Part shown: positions 1 through 9,653 of the stretch, piece after piece
Numbering within the stretch: the stretch's first letter is position 1
How the letters are laid out: every line of letters begins with the position of its first letter
NCBI RefSeq assembly: GCF_002868735.1
Contig: NZ_CP025612.1
Location: 1,111,001-1,175,000, forward strand
Origin: Niveispirillum cyanobacteriorum
GTDB lineage: Bacteria > Pseudomonadota > Alphaproteobacteria > Azospirillales > Azospirillaceae
Length of the DNA: 64,000 nucleotides
Reading direction: 5' to 3'
The notes under the pieces: model-generated
What the model saw: only the letters and a program-made list of their open reading frames with translations
What the model was told of the DNA's origin: nothing
The model's database searches: none
Made by a program: the position numbers and the translations under genes

Positions 1-705
1 ACCGTCCTGGCGCGCCATGGAGAGTTGTACCGACAGCGACGCGCAACGGTCGCGGATACGTTCCCTGGCCCCTGTCAGGGTTGCCAGTCGGGCCATCTGT
101 TCCGCGATATGATTGGCCAACAGCAGCCGCAGCAGCTGCGCCACGCGGTCCTGCCGACCTGCGGCGGCCAGCAGTGCCGGACCCGGCATCTGTGTCAGCA
201 GGTCATGGCGGCCCGTCCGGCGCGGGAGCGGCGGCAGATCGGTCCGCACAATCTCATTTCCCTGCGGCGACAGCACGGCGATGCTGGCGCTGGCGGGGAG
301 TGTATCGGCCAGCGACGCGGCCAGGGCCGGCAATGCCTCAACGCTGGTCGATGCCGCCCTGACCTCTCCCACAGGCCAGCGCCGGGCGCACAAGGCGGCC
401 TCCGTGCGCGTGCCGACAACCAACGGGCACCACCCGTCGGGTATCGCTGCCGCGATGCGACCGGCAAGTCCGCCGGTGAAGCCGCCATCAGGTCCCAATA
501 CCAGCGTCACCACGCCTTCTGTCGCTGCTGGTTCGGGGTGCAGCAGGGCTATGACCTGCGCCGCCTCACCCGCATAGGCGTCAAGCGCGGGCAGAAGGGA
601 CAAGGCCTTCTGCTGCTTGGCCGCCGTCAGGGACCGCAGCGCCTCCACCACACCCAGAAGGGCGTTCAGCGTTGAAAGCCGGTATTGAAGGGCAGCCACG
701 CTCAT
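1..705 (-). CDS. atpG: N-type ATPase gamma subunit, partial (3' end outside window)
   Basis: Central-shaft (gamma) subunit of the N-type rotary ATPase, linking catalytic head to c-ring. The ATG at 705 overlaps the atpA stop as ATGA, so start and translational coupling are clear. The N-terminus reads MSVAALQYRLSTLNALLGVV and is helical, as expected for the gamma coiled coil. The frame stays open for 235 codons to the window edge, so the C-terminal helix is missing from view. The assignment rests on position (last gene of the atpDCQRBEFAG order) and length, because gamma is the least conserved core subunit. No in-frame stop or frameshift is visible. Confidence 0.85.
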   Translation of the reverse strand, partial: MSVAALQYRLSTLNALLGVVEALRSLTAAKQQKALSLLPALDAYAGEAAQVIALLHPEPAATEGVVTLVLGPDGGFTGGLAGRIAAAIPDGWCPLVVGTRTEAALCARRWPVGEVRAASTSVEALPALAASLADTLPASASIAVLSPQGNEIVRTDLPPLPRRTGRHDLLTQMPGPALLAAAGRQDRVAQLLRLLLANHIAEQMARLATLTGARERIRDRCASLSVQLSMARQDG

Positions 706-2180
706 TCGGCGGCGTCCTTGGCCTTGGCGATGATGCGGCGCAGGGCTTCCAGGTCGGTCGGGTCCGTGCCGTCCACATGGGCCGCGATGGCATCGCGCAC
801 CCGTTCCACAGCGGTCAGGTCCAGCCCATCCGTCAGGTTCTCGTCATGGGCCAGCAGCAGGGCCACTTCCGCGCCTAAGCTGCGGGGTCGGCCCTGGCGC
901 TGTGCCAGCAGCAGGCGCAGCCGTCGCCCCCGTTCCACGGTCTGGCGCGTGCGTTCATCCACCAGCCCGCCAAAGCGGGTGAAGGCCTCCAGTTCCAGAA
1001 ACTGCGCATATTCCAGCTTCAGCTGTTCAGCCAGTTGCCGCAGCACCTTGGGCTGGGTCCGCGCCCCTACCCGGCTGACGGACCGGCCAACATCCACGGC
1101 GGGGCGTTGGCCCGACTGGAACTGTCTGGCATCCAGAACGATCTGCCCGTCGGTGATGGAAATCAGATTGGTGGGGATATAGGCGGACAGGTTGCCCGCT
1201 TGCGTCTCCACCACCGGCAGGCAGGTGAGCGATCCGCCGCCCGCCGCCGGTGAAAGTTTCGCCGACCGTTCCAGCAGGCGCGCATGCAGATGGAAAATAT
1301 CACCGGGAAAGGCCTCGCGCCCCGGCGGGCGTTGCAGCAGCAGGCTGATCTGACGGTGCATGGCGGCATGCTTCGACAGATCGTCCAGCACCAGCAGGGC
1401 ATGCCGGCCCGTGTCACGGAAGAACTCTGCCATGGTCATAGCCGCGAAGGGGGCGATCCACTGCAATCCAGGTGCTGCATCGGGTGCAGCGACAACGACA
1501 ATGGCGCGCTCCATCAACCCCGCCATCTTCAGGCTGATGATGACATCGGCGACGGCGGAAGCCCGCTGCCCGATGGCGCAGTAGATGGGGACGATGTTGG
1601 TTCGCGCCTGCGCCAGCATGGCATCGACAGCGATACTGGTTTTCCCGGTGGCCCGGTCGCCCACGATCAGTTCACGCTGCCCGCGCCCGATCGGGTACAG
1701 GGCGTCGATGATGGTGGTGCCGGTCGGCATTGTCTCGGCCACGGTGCCACGGTCGGTCACGGCGGGGGCCGCCCGTTCGACCGGGTCCATGCGGTCGGGC
1801 ACGGGGTCCGGCCCGCCGTCAAGCACCCGGCCCATCGGATCGATGACCCGGCCCAGAAGCCCGTTTCCCACCGGCACGCGCAGAACGCCCCCTGCCACGG
1901 ACACGGGATCGCCGGCCTTGATGGCATTGCCATCGCCCAGCAGCAGACAGCCCAGCCGGTCCTGATCCAGGTCCAGTACCAGACCGGGCACGCCGCCCGG
2001 CAGGATCAGCATGCCGTCCGCCGACGCATTCTCCAGCCCGCTGATCAGGGCGATGCCGTCACCAATATGGCTCACACGACCGCGTTGCCGCCAGCCGGGC
2101 GGCGGCAGCGGATCGGCAACCAGCCGGTTCCGCTGTCGGCCCGTCCATTCCGTCAATGCCAGGGAGAGTGTGCCGGTCAT
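702..2180 (-). CDS. atpA: N-type ATPase alpha subunit
   Basis: Nucleotide-binding, mainly non-catalytic subunit of the F1-like head, 492 aa, close to the usual 500-510. The P-loop GDRATGKT is at about residues 174-181 (housekeeping alpha usually has GDRQTGKT), and PIGRGQRELIVGDR precedes it as in all F-type alpha subunits. The C-terminal helical domain is present. It overlaps atpF upstream (ATGA at 2177-2180) and atpG downstream. The divergence from housekeeping alpha and the operon order indicate the accessory N-ATPase rather than the host's main ATP synthase. Confidence 0.95.
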   Translation of the reverse strand: MTGTLSLALTEWTGRQRNRLVADPLPPPGWRQRGRVSHIGDGIALISGLENASADGMLILPGGVPGLVLDLDQDRLGCLLLGDGNAIKAGDPVSVAGGVLRVPVGNGLLGRVIDPMGRVLDGGPDPVPDRMDPVERAAPAVTDRGTVAETMPTGTTIIDALYPIGRGQRELIVGDRATGKTSIAVDAMLAQARTNIVPIYCAIGQRASAVADVIISLKMAGLMERAIVVVAAPDAAPGLQWIAPFAAMTMAEFFRDTGRHALLVLDDLSKHAAMHRQISLLLQRPPGREAFPGDIFHLHARLLERSAKLSPAAGGGSLTCLPVVETQAGNLSAYIPTNLISITDGQIVLDARQFQSGQRPAVDVGRSVSRVGARTQPKVLRQLAEQLKLEYAQFLELEAFTRFGGLVDERTRQTVERGRRLRLLLAQRQGRPRSLGAEVALLLAHDENLTDGLDLTAVERVRDAIAAHVDGTDPTDLEALRRIIAKAKDAAE

Positions 2181-2893
2181 GCTTGCAGCCCCTCACGCGC
2201 CGCCGTCAGCGCAGCGCGCCAACTATGCTCGATAAGGTTATGGGGCGCGGACAGTTCCACCCCGGCGATCAGGTCAGGATCGACCACCCATTCCACCCGG
2301 TCCGGTGGCAGTAAGGACAGCAGCGCCTGATGCCGTTCCTCCGGCCAAGGGCGGGCAATGGTGAGGGTTATCGCTCCATCCAGGCCCAGCAGTGCCGCCT
2401 TCTGGTCGGGCTGCATACCCGCCAGTTCGGTGATCAGGGCAGTGGCGAAGACTTGATCCGCCACATCCGGCTGCGCATCGGTCAGCAGACGCGTTGTGAG
2501 GGTCACGGCCAATTCGCCCGCCCGCACGGTCAGCTCCGCTTCGGCCTGTCGCCGTTCTGAGTTGATCCGGTCGGCTGCCGCCTGCCGCAACGCGTCCGCC
2601 GATTGCCGTGCGGCATCCAGGATGCGCCGCCGCTCCGCCTCTGCCGCCTCATGGGCCTCGGCCCGAAGGCGGGCGGCATCGCTGGCAAGGGCGACCCGGT
2701 CGGCCGCGACGGCATCCCGCGCCGCCTGTGTCTCGGCCAGGGCGCCTTCGGCGTCCCGCCGCCTTGCCGTTTGCGCTGCCTCCCGCCGGTCGATGGCGGC
2801 CAGCACAGGCCGGAACAGGAACCGCCGCAACAACAGGACAAGTGCCAGGAAGTTGACCAACTGCAACGCCAGTGTCGTCGGGTCCAGATGCAT
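2177..2893 (-). CDS. atpF: N-type ATPase b subunit
   Basis: Peripheral-stalk subunit, 238 aa. One N-terminal membrane helix (about residues 8-28, LALQLVNFLALVLLLRRFLF) is followed by a long Ala/Arg/Glu-rich helix typical of b subunits. A C-terminal region (about 150-238) makes it longer than the usual b of about 160 aa. Long b subunits, possibly including a delta-like part, are characteristic of N-ATPases, which have no separate delta gene, and none is present here. It lies 4 bp downstream of atpE and overlaps atpA. Confidence 0.9.
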   Translation of the reverse strand: MHLDPTTLALQLVNFLALVLLLRRFLFRPVLAAIDRREAAQTARRRDAEGALAETQAARDAVAADRVALASDAARLRAEAHEAAEAERRRILDAARQSADALRQAAADRINSERRQAEAELTVRAGELAVTLTTRLLTDAQPDVADQVFATALITELAGMQPDQKAALLGLDGAITLTIARPWPEERHQALLSLLPPDRVEWVVDPDLIAGVELSAPHNLIEHSWRAALTAAREGLQA

Positions 2894-2897
2894 GGCG

Positions 2898-3140
2898 TCA
2901 GCCCACGAACGGATTGGCGAACAGCACCAGCAGGGCGATCACCAGGCAATAGATGGCCGTCGTTTCGATCATCGCCAGCCCCACGAACAGGGTCCGGGAA
3001 ATGGTGTTGGCGGCATCGGGCTGGCGGGCGATGGCGTCCAGGGCGGCGGCAACCGCCCGTCCTTCCGCCAGGGCGGGGCCGATGGCACCGAAGCTGACGG
3101 CCAGGGCGGCGGCCAGGATACTGATCATCTCAATGGTCAT
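2898..3140 (-). CDS. atpE: N-type ATPase c subunit (rotor ring)
   Basis: Proteolipid forming the ion-carrying ring, 80 aa, two membrane helices joined by the polar loop ARQPDA. The start at 3140 was chosen because MTIEMISILA begins at the first helix, whereas the upstream in-frame extension is polar and overlaps atpB. Helix 2 carries E59 in ETTAIY, resembling Na+-binding rings (ES/TT..Y). Helix 1 carries E26 in GPALAEG, where the Ilyobacter Na+ ring has Gln32. A second carboxylate in helix 1 is known in N-type c subunits and bears on whether H+ or Na+ is pumped. The coupling ion cannot be settled from sequence. Confidence 0.93.
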   Translation of the reverse strand: MTIEMISILAAALAVSFGAIGPALAEGRAVAAALDAIARQPDAANTISRTLFVGLAMIETTAIYCLVIALLVLFANPFVG

Positions 3141-3144
3141 GGGG

Positions 3145-3822
3145 TCAGCCCTTCTCAATAGAACCGATGGCTCCGCCAATAAAGACGGCGGCCAGAATGG
3201 TGAAAATGTAGGCCTGGATCAGGCCCAGCAGCGCCTCCAACGCCATCAACGGCACCGGCACCAGGAACCCCGCCAGCGACAGCACAATGGCGATGACGAA
3301 TTCCCCGCTCATCACATTCCCGAACAGGCGCAATATCAGCGACAGGGTGCGGGTCAGTTCCGACAGCAGGTTCAAAGGCAGCATCCACCAGCGCGGATGC
3401 GCAAAGCTGCCCAGATAGGCGCGCCAGCCGCGACGGTAAACGCCCAGCACATGCACCGACCCGAACACGGCCAGACCCAGGGCGATGGCCGTTTCCAGAT
3501 GCGCCGTCGGTGCCCCCAGACCCGGTACCAGCCCCATCAGGTTGGCGGTCGCGATGAACAGGAACAGCCCGCCCAGCAGCGGCACAAAGGGGCGGCTGTC
3601 GGTCTGCATGACCTGATCCAGCTCAGCGCGCAGCAGATCGACAATGGCCTCAATGGCCGTACCCAGCCGCCCCGCCCGTTCGGTGGCAACGCGGGCCGAC
3701 AGGCCGATCCCTACAAGCGTCAGCAACAGGCTGCACAGCAGGGCATGGAGTACAGGCCAGGTGATGGGGAAAGGACCCAGGGCAAAGGCAATCGGCGCGT
3801 CGAAAGGGGCTGAAAGCTCCAT
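3145..3822 (-). CDS. atpB: N-type ATPase a subunit
   Basis: Membrane stator subunit forming the ion half-channels, 225 aa, with several hydrophobic helices. The essential stator arginine is in LRLFGNVMSGE (R165), preceded by NLLSELTRTLSL as in F-type a subunits. The start at 3822 (MELSAPFD) overlaps the atpR stop as ATGA. A much longer in-frame extension exists upstream but would run through atpR, so it was rejected. It lies 4 bp before atpE. Confidence 0.93.
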   Translation of the reverse strand: MELSAPFDAPIAFALGPFPITWPVLHALLCSLLLTLVGIGLSARVATERAGRLGTAIEAIVDLLRAELDQVMQTDSRPFVPLLGGLFLFIATANLMGLVPGLGAPTAHLETAIALGLAVFGSVHVLGVYRRGWRAYLGSFAHPRWWMLPLNLLSELTRTLSLILRLFGNVMSGEFVIAIVLSLAGFLVPVPLMALEALLGLIQAYIFTILAAVFIGGAIGSIEKG

Positions 3823-4094
3823 CACGCCCTCCCATATCGCCGTATCAGTGGGGGGCGCACCAGCAGAAAGCCAGCCAGGACCGCCAACAGCGGCAGGGCG
3901 CCCCCGATCAGCACCACCCCCAGCAGTGTCGCGGCGACACCGCCCAGGCGTCCAAGATGCAAGGCCGCCGCTGCCATTGCCTGCCCGGTTGCGTAAAGGC
4001 GCGTGTTCAGCGCCAGCAGGCGGAAGAACAGCCAACCCAGGCCGGCCCCTGCGACCAGGCCAAGGGCCGCCCCGATCCAGGTTTCAGTCATCAT
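3822..4094 (-). CDS. atpR: N-type ATPase accessory membrane subunit AtpR
   Basis: Small membrane protein of about 90 aa with three likely hydrophobic segments (roughly residues 6-24, 42-60 and 62-80), ending RPPLIRRYGRA. AtpR occurs only in N-ATPase operons, between atpQ and atpB, and is thought to act in rotor/membrane assembly; its exact job is not established. The start is ATG 4094 or ATG 4091, directly behind a GAGGGG ribosome site inside the end of atpQ. Identification rests mainly on position, size and hydrophobicity. Confidence 0.8.
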   Translation of the reverse strand: MMTETWIGAALGLVAGAGLGWLFFRLLALNTRLYATGQAMAAAALHLGRLGGVAATLLGVVLIGGALPLLAVLAGFLLVRPPLIRRYGRA

Positions 4095-4358
4095 GATGCC
4101 CCTCATCAATACGCCGCCATGCCGCCCAGCAGCCCACGAACACGCCGGTGAACAGCAGCGATAATGTCCAGAACCGGCCATCGCTCGTCCGATCCAGCCA
4201 GCGGCCCAGGAACAGGCCCGCAAGCGGCGGCAGGACAATCAGCCAGCCCAAGGTGCCGATCAGCGCCAGGGTCGCCCCTGTCCCGCGCCGTTTCTCCGCC
4301 ACCGCCCGGTCCTGGTCGCGTTGCGCGCGGCGGATCGGGTCGATGAGATCGGGGTCGC

Positions 4359-4362
<4 letters not shown>
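4084..4362 (-). CDS. atpQ: N-type ATPase accessory membrane subunit AtpQ (AtpI-like)
   Basis: 92 aa protein with a charged N-terminus (about 1-27) and two membrane helices (about 30-55 and 65-85). The pattern GWLIVLPPLAGLFLGRWLD matches the AtpI/AtpQ family, which helps c-ring assembly in F- and N-ATPases. It overlaps atpC upstream (4359-4362) and atpR downstream, consistent with one polycistronic message. Its position as third gene of the operon is diagnostic of the N-type cluster. Confidence 0.85.
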
Positions 4363-6175
<1,813 letters not shown>

Positions 6176-6226
6176 TCAACAGTATCAGCGACAACGATAC
6201 GCTAATGCGGATCCGACACCGGGTAA

Positions 6227-6240
6227 CTGACACAGGTCAA
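6227..6240 (-). promoter_or_regulatory. Possible CRP/FNR-family dyad or -35 upstream of atpD
   Basis: On the minus strand this reads TTGACctgtGTCAG, a TTGAC-N4-GTCAA-like dyad with one mismatched end, about 64-77 bp before atpD. The form resembles sites of FNR/Dnr-type regulators, but TTGACC could equally be a plain -35 hexamer. A second small dyad, GTATC-N9-GATAC, lies at 6182-6200. No start-site evidence is available. Confidence 0.3.
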
Positions 6241-6410
6241 TGTGGCGACGATTTGCCCCGCAAATGTTTGGAATGACAGAGGGTTGTTTAGCAAATTTGG
6301 TCTGCCGTGCGCGACGTGGCAGAAACGGTGTTTTTATCGACCATTGCTTTGAGCCCCGCATTTCGGTCCAACTGACACTAGCTTCGATCCCCTCGAGAGG
6401 ACCGGAGCAA

Positions 6411-6655
6411 CAAGCGATCGAGGTTCACGGAAGAGTAGTTCATCGGCGTGCTGCATGACCGGGAGGCCGGCGGTACGGGATCAGTTCGGCTACGTGCTAC
6501 GCATGGAAGGAGAGGTGCGGCGGCAACGTCCATTGGTCGCTCGATTTCGTGCGCGATCAGATGGCGGCCGGCCAGCGGTTCCGTGTCCTCAACGTCATCA
6601 ACGATGTGACCAAGCAGTGCCTCGCGACGATCTCCGACACGACGCACGCGGGAAC
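6411..6655 (+). mobile_element. IS3-family transposase relic with orfA/orfB internal deletion
   Basis: Translation shows SNKRSRFTEE then an amber codon, FIGVLHDREAG, and after a frame change ISSATCYAWKERCGG, which match the start and helix-turn-helix part of IS3-family OrfA. It then runs directly into WSLDFVRDQMAAGQRFRVLN and VINDVTKQCLATISDT, a stretch from the DDE domain of OrfB. The OrfA end, the OrfB start and everything after the first DDE block are missing. The piece is therefore an internally deleted, dead remnant. Terminal inverted repeats were not identified. Confidence 0.7.
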
Positions 6656-7088
6656 CGCAAGGGGGCGGGGGGCCGCACTTGGCGGTATGACAGCCGCAAC
6701 ACACTGACGGGGGCCAACGCCCCCGGCATGGCGGCGGCCTTTGACTTTACCTCGATGGCGGGCACGCCTGGAAACAAAGGCGTCACGACTTTGTAACTGG
6801 AACTGGAGGAGATCGAGTGGGGCAGGTACCACCCCGCCGGGACGCTCAAGGAACGCACCATCCGTGCCTCGGGTGCTGGCGGTGCCGTGGTGGCGGTCCA
6901 CAGCCCCACGGGCGGCCTGTTCTGCCTGCTGCCCAACCGCCAGGGCGGTGTCATCGGCTGGCGGCACCCAGACGGCAAGCTGGGCGAGGCATTATCGTGT
7001 ATCAGGCAGACATCACCTCGGTGTGGATCAACTCGTCACGGCAGTTGATCCATGGACGTACCCTTCTGTCGGGCCAAATTCGGCCGCG
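6656..7088 (+). other. Unassigned stretch with a decayed reading frame
   Basis: Between the IS relic and the recombinase, one frame reads GANAPGMAAAFDFTSMAGT and on to VTTL, meets TAA at about 6796, then continues LELEEIEWGRYHPAGTLKER and, after TIRA, SGAGGAVVAVHSPTGG. The amino-acid composition looks like genuine protein rather than a shadow, but I do not recognise it. It ends in a stop shortly before the recombinase. Best read as the remnant of a gene interrupted by a stop codon. No ribosome site or promoter is evident. Confidence 0.3.
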
Positions 7089-7100
7089 ATGGAGGATGTC

Positions 7101-7735
7101 ATGGGACGTTCAGCGTTTGATCCTGGCGCGAAAGGAAACAAGCCGTGGAATGCCGGTCGGCGGATCGGTGCCAAGCGCGCACTGAAACCACAGCAGGTCT
7201 GGGCCATCCGTTTCTGGCTGGACCACCAGCAGCGGGTGCGAGACCGCGCTCTGTTCGATCTGGCTATAGACAGCAAGCTACGGGGTTGTGACCTTGTCCG
7301 GATGAAGATTGGCGACATCGTTCGGGGTGGGGAAGTCCGCTCCCGTGCCCTGGTTGTTCAGAAGAAAACGGGGCGGCCTGTTCAGTTCGAACTGCTGGAG
7401 ACAGCCCGCAAGAGCCTCCAGGCTTGGCTGGAACGTCGATGCGGGTCAATCAATGACTATGTCTTCCCCCCAGCCGGGTCGATCATGCAAAGCACATCAG
7501 TACCCGCCAGTATGCGCGCCTCGTTGAGGAATGGGTAATCGGGATCGACCTACGCCGCGAGGATTATGGAACCCATTCCCTGCGAAGGACCAAGGCTGCC
7601 CTCATCTACAAACAGACAGGCAACCTGCGCGCCGTGCAGATTCTGCTGGGCCACACCAAAATCGAGACGACGGTGCGCTATCTGGGTGTCGATGTCGAAG
7701 ACGCATTGCAACTGGCGGAGACGACGGAGATATAG
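7101..7735 (+). pseudogene. Tyrosine recombinase/integrase, frameshifted at a C6 run
   Basis: The start at 7101 follows GGAGG (7091-7095). Frame 1 encodes MGRSAFDPGAKGNKPWNAGR through the core-binding region (RDRALFDLAIDSKLRGCDLV, where R is the first catalytic arginine region) to DYVFPP. The frame then changes at CCCCCC (7466-7471). The next frame gives RVDHAKHISTRQYARLVEEW, YGTHSLRRTKAALIYKQTG and LLGHTKIETTVRYLGVD, containing the catalytic H..R, GH and Tyr of phage-type integrases. Adding one C restores a continuous frame of 211 aa, typical for this compact family. It is either a real null mutation or a miscounted homopolymer. Confidence 0.85.
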
Positions 7736-7853
7736 CGAGTGTGTCTGAGGCGGGAGCCGCCAGGGCGGGCGGGAATGTCCGGAAACTACCCTCCAGACGC
7801 GAAAACCCGCCCGTCCGCTCACGGCCCCGTGTCCGCCGTCTAGCCCATCACCC

Positions 7854-8171
7854 CTAAACGCGCACACGCCTCCATATCAGCTTCGCTGAGTCACCATCAC
7901 CGCACCAGAATAAGGCGGCATTGATCGGCCCTGGCAAAGCTGGATCATCAACACGTACCTGCAGGTACGGCTGCGGACTATTGTCATTAGTTTGTGCCTC
8001 CCAGGCATCCCCAATGTGATGGGGGCCAAGTAATAGACGGTAGGCCGGTGCGGAAGGATTGTCGCGGCTATCGTTCGGGACCAGACGCACCTTGGCATTG
8101 ATGGTGAGGGTACGGATCGTTCCAGCCCAACCGCCCTCTTTGGTCTGAATGAATCTGCCAATGGTGGCCAT
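7854..8171 (-). CDS. DUF736 domain protein (ICE-associated)
   Basis: 105 aa, beginning MATIGRFIQTKEGGWAGTIR, the typical start of DUF736 proteins: short, beta-rich proteins of unknown function found almost only on conjugative elements. The middle is YRLLLGPHHIGDAWEAQ and the end LIWRRVRV. It is the last gene of the trb transcription unit, 3 bp after the DUF2274 gene. A second, more typical DUF736 gene is at 36276-36614. The two differ strongly, so they are not a recent duplication. Confidence 0.9.
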   Translation of the reverse strand: MATIGRFIQTKEGGWAGTIRTLTINAKVRLVPNDSRDNPSAPAYRLLLGPHHIGDAWEAQTNDNSPQPYLQVRVDDPALPGPINAALFWCGDGDSAKLIWRRVRV

Positions 8172-8174
8172 GGA

Positions 8175-8471
8175 TCAGTCCTCAGTTTCTCGCGGGAGGC
8201 GGCCTACTTCCGGGGCGTCTCCAAGGCGTTTTCGACGTCCACCGTTGTCGTGGGCGAAAGGACGGTCATCCTTCTGGGCTCTGGCATAGGCACGGTCGCT
8301 ATCCAGGAAAGCGCCCAGCATGTACGGGATCAGATCGGCCACCGGCTCGGCCGCGCCATAGGTTTCCCGGTAAAGGGCAGCATAGGATTGCAGCCGCTGG
8401 TGCAGTTCCGGATTGAGGATGACGGTGAGCTTTACCGGCGTTCGATCGGGGAGCTTGGGGAGCTTCAGCAT
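8175..8471 (-). CDS. DUF2274 domain protein
   Basis: 98 aa, with LPDRTPVKLTVILNPELHQR followed by LQSYAALYRETYG and VADLIPYMLGAFLDSDRAY, the pattern of DUF2274. These are small, ribbon-helix-helix-like proteins encoded immediately after trbI in this ICE family. The function is unknown; a DNA-binding or transfer-regulation role is inferred from the fold pattern. It lies 3 bp from the trbI stop and 3 bp before DUF736, so it is co-transcribed. Confidence 0.88.
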   Translation of the reverse strand: MLKLPKLPDRTPVKLTVILNPELHQRLQSYAALYRETYGAAEPVADLIPYMLGAFLDSDRAYARAQKDDRPFAHDNGGRRKRLGDAPEVGRLPRETED

Positions 8472-8474
8472 GGG

Positions 8475-9653
8475 TCAGCCTCCACGGTAGGGCGACAGGA
8501 TCAGGTCGCGGCGCACAATAACGCGCAGGGGCCAGCCAGGGCGGACGGTCAGTTTTGGCTGGATATCGAGGTTGCGTTCAACCAGACGCTGGCTAGCGCG
8601 GTCGGCATTTTGCTGGACGGACTCCCTGACGGCTCGAACCAAGTCGCTTTCCTGCTGTCCAAAGGTCAGTTCAGTGCCGGCACCCAGCAGCGTCGCCATG
8701 GCAATGCCCTTCAGCAGGCGGCCTGTGTGGAAATCCACCTCGTCGGAGAGGCCGGACCGGCCTTGGGTGTCGCTGGCGGGCAGGTTGTCCAGTAGCAGGG
8801 ATGAGCCATCGGGCCGGATCAGGCGTTGCCAGACCAGCAATGCACGCTCCTGCCCAAAGCTGACACGGCTGTCATAGGTGCCGATCAGGCGCGAGCCTTG
8901 GGGGATGAGCAGAATCTGGCCGGTGACGGTGTCGTAGACATTCTCGGTCACCTGGGCTGCCACGGTGCCCGGCAGGTCGGAATTGAGCCCAGTCACCAGG
9001 GCCGCCGCGATGATGCTGCCCGCCATGATCTGATAAGGGGACGCTGGTTGCTGTTCGGTGTGGGGGTTGTAGATCCCTCCCGCGTCGGGGCGAGCCAGGA
9101 AGTCGAGCTTTCGCTGCGGCTCATCGGGTGTGGCTGCTTCAGCAACAGAGACCGGGGCACTTGGATTTGCCGCATTCTGACTTTCTGGAATGGCTGGCCT
9201 CGTTTTCGGTTCTGTGCGGATGAACAGACCGGATTGACGGGCTTGGTTGATCTGGACCTGCTCCGGGCTTGGCTGATTGACAGGTGCAGCGGGTGACCAT
9301 GGCGTGCTGCTCGCCTGTCGACGCTGCTGCTCCAGGATAGGGCGGCCCAGGTCACCGGGCAGCGGTGGCCCCAGCAGCGGGGTGTCGGGCTTGACCTGAC
9401 TGTAGTCGGTGGGCAGTCCGGCCAAAGCTTCCGGTGCCGGTGGTTTAGACGGCTGGGCCAACTCCTGGCGCTCGACGTCGGGTTTACCGTACGGGCTCTG
9501 GAGCGAAAGCATGGTCAGTGTCAAGATGGCACTGGCAGCGATGCCGCTGCCGCCAATGATCACCCCCCGTCGCAGGCGCAATGCCCGGCGCGGGGCAGCG
9601 CGCAGTTCCAGCTTTTCGGGTGGTTGCTTGGCTTCGGGTGGGGCCGTCGTCAT
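8475..9653 (-). CDS. trbI: TrbI/VirB10-type conjugation channel protein
   Basis: 392 aa inner-to-outer membrane spanning scaffold of the type IV secretion channel. Domain order: short cytoplasmic N-terminus, one membrane helix (about residues 29-50, GVIIGGSGIAASAILTLTML), a Pro/Gln-rich periplasmic linker (about 60-200), and the VirB10 beta-barrel domain (about 205-390) with SPYQIMAGSIIAAALVTGLN and LIPQGSRLIGTYDSRVSFGQ, both family signatures. The start overlaps the trbG stop (ATGA). The gene is intact although its upstream partner trbG is broken. Confidence 0.95.
   Translation of the reverse strand: MTTAPPEAKQPPEKLELRAAPRRALRLRRGVIIGGSGIAASAILTLTMLSLQSPYGKPDVERQELAQPSKPPAPEALAGLPTDYSQVKPDTPLLGPPLPGDLGRPILEQQRRQASSTPWSPAAPVNQPSPEQVQINQARQSGLFIRTEPKTRPAIPESQNAANPSAPVSVAEAATPDEPQRKLDFLARPDAGGIYNPHTEQQPASPYQIMAGSIIAAALVTGLNSDLPGTVAAQVTENVYDTVTGQILLIPQGSRLIGTYDSRVSFGQERALLVWQRLIRPDGSSLLLDNLPASDTQGRSGLSDEVDFHTGRLLKGIAMATLLGAGTELTFGQQESDLVRAVRESVQQNADRASQRLVERNLDIQPKLTVRPGWPLRVIVRRDLILSPYRGG

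Noticed and set aside
7763..7812. GGGCGGG/CCCGCCC inverted repeat after the DUF736 gene, as a terminator
   Set aside because: No U-tract on the minus strand and a long loop; not better than chance in such GC-rich DNA.
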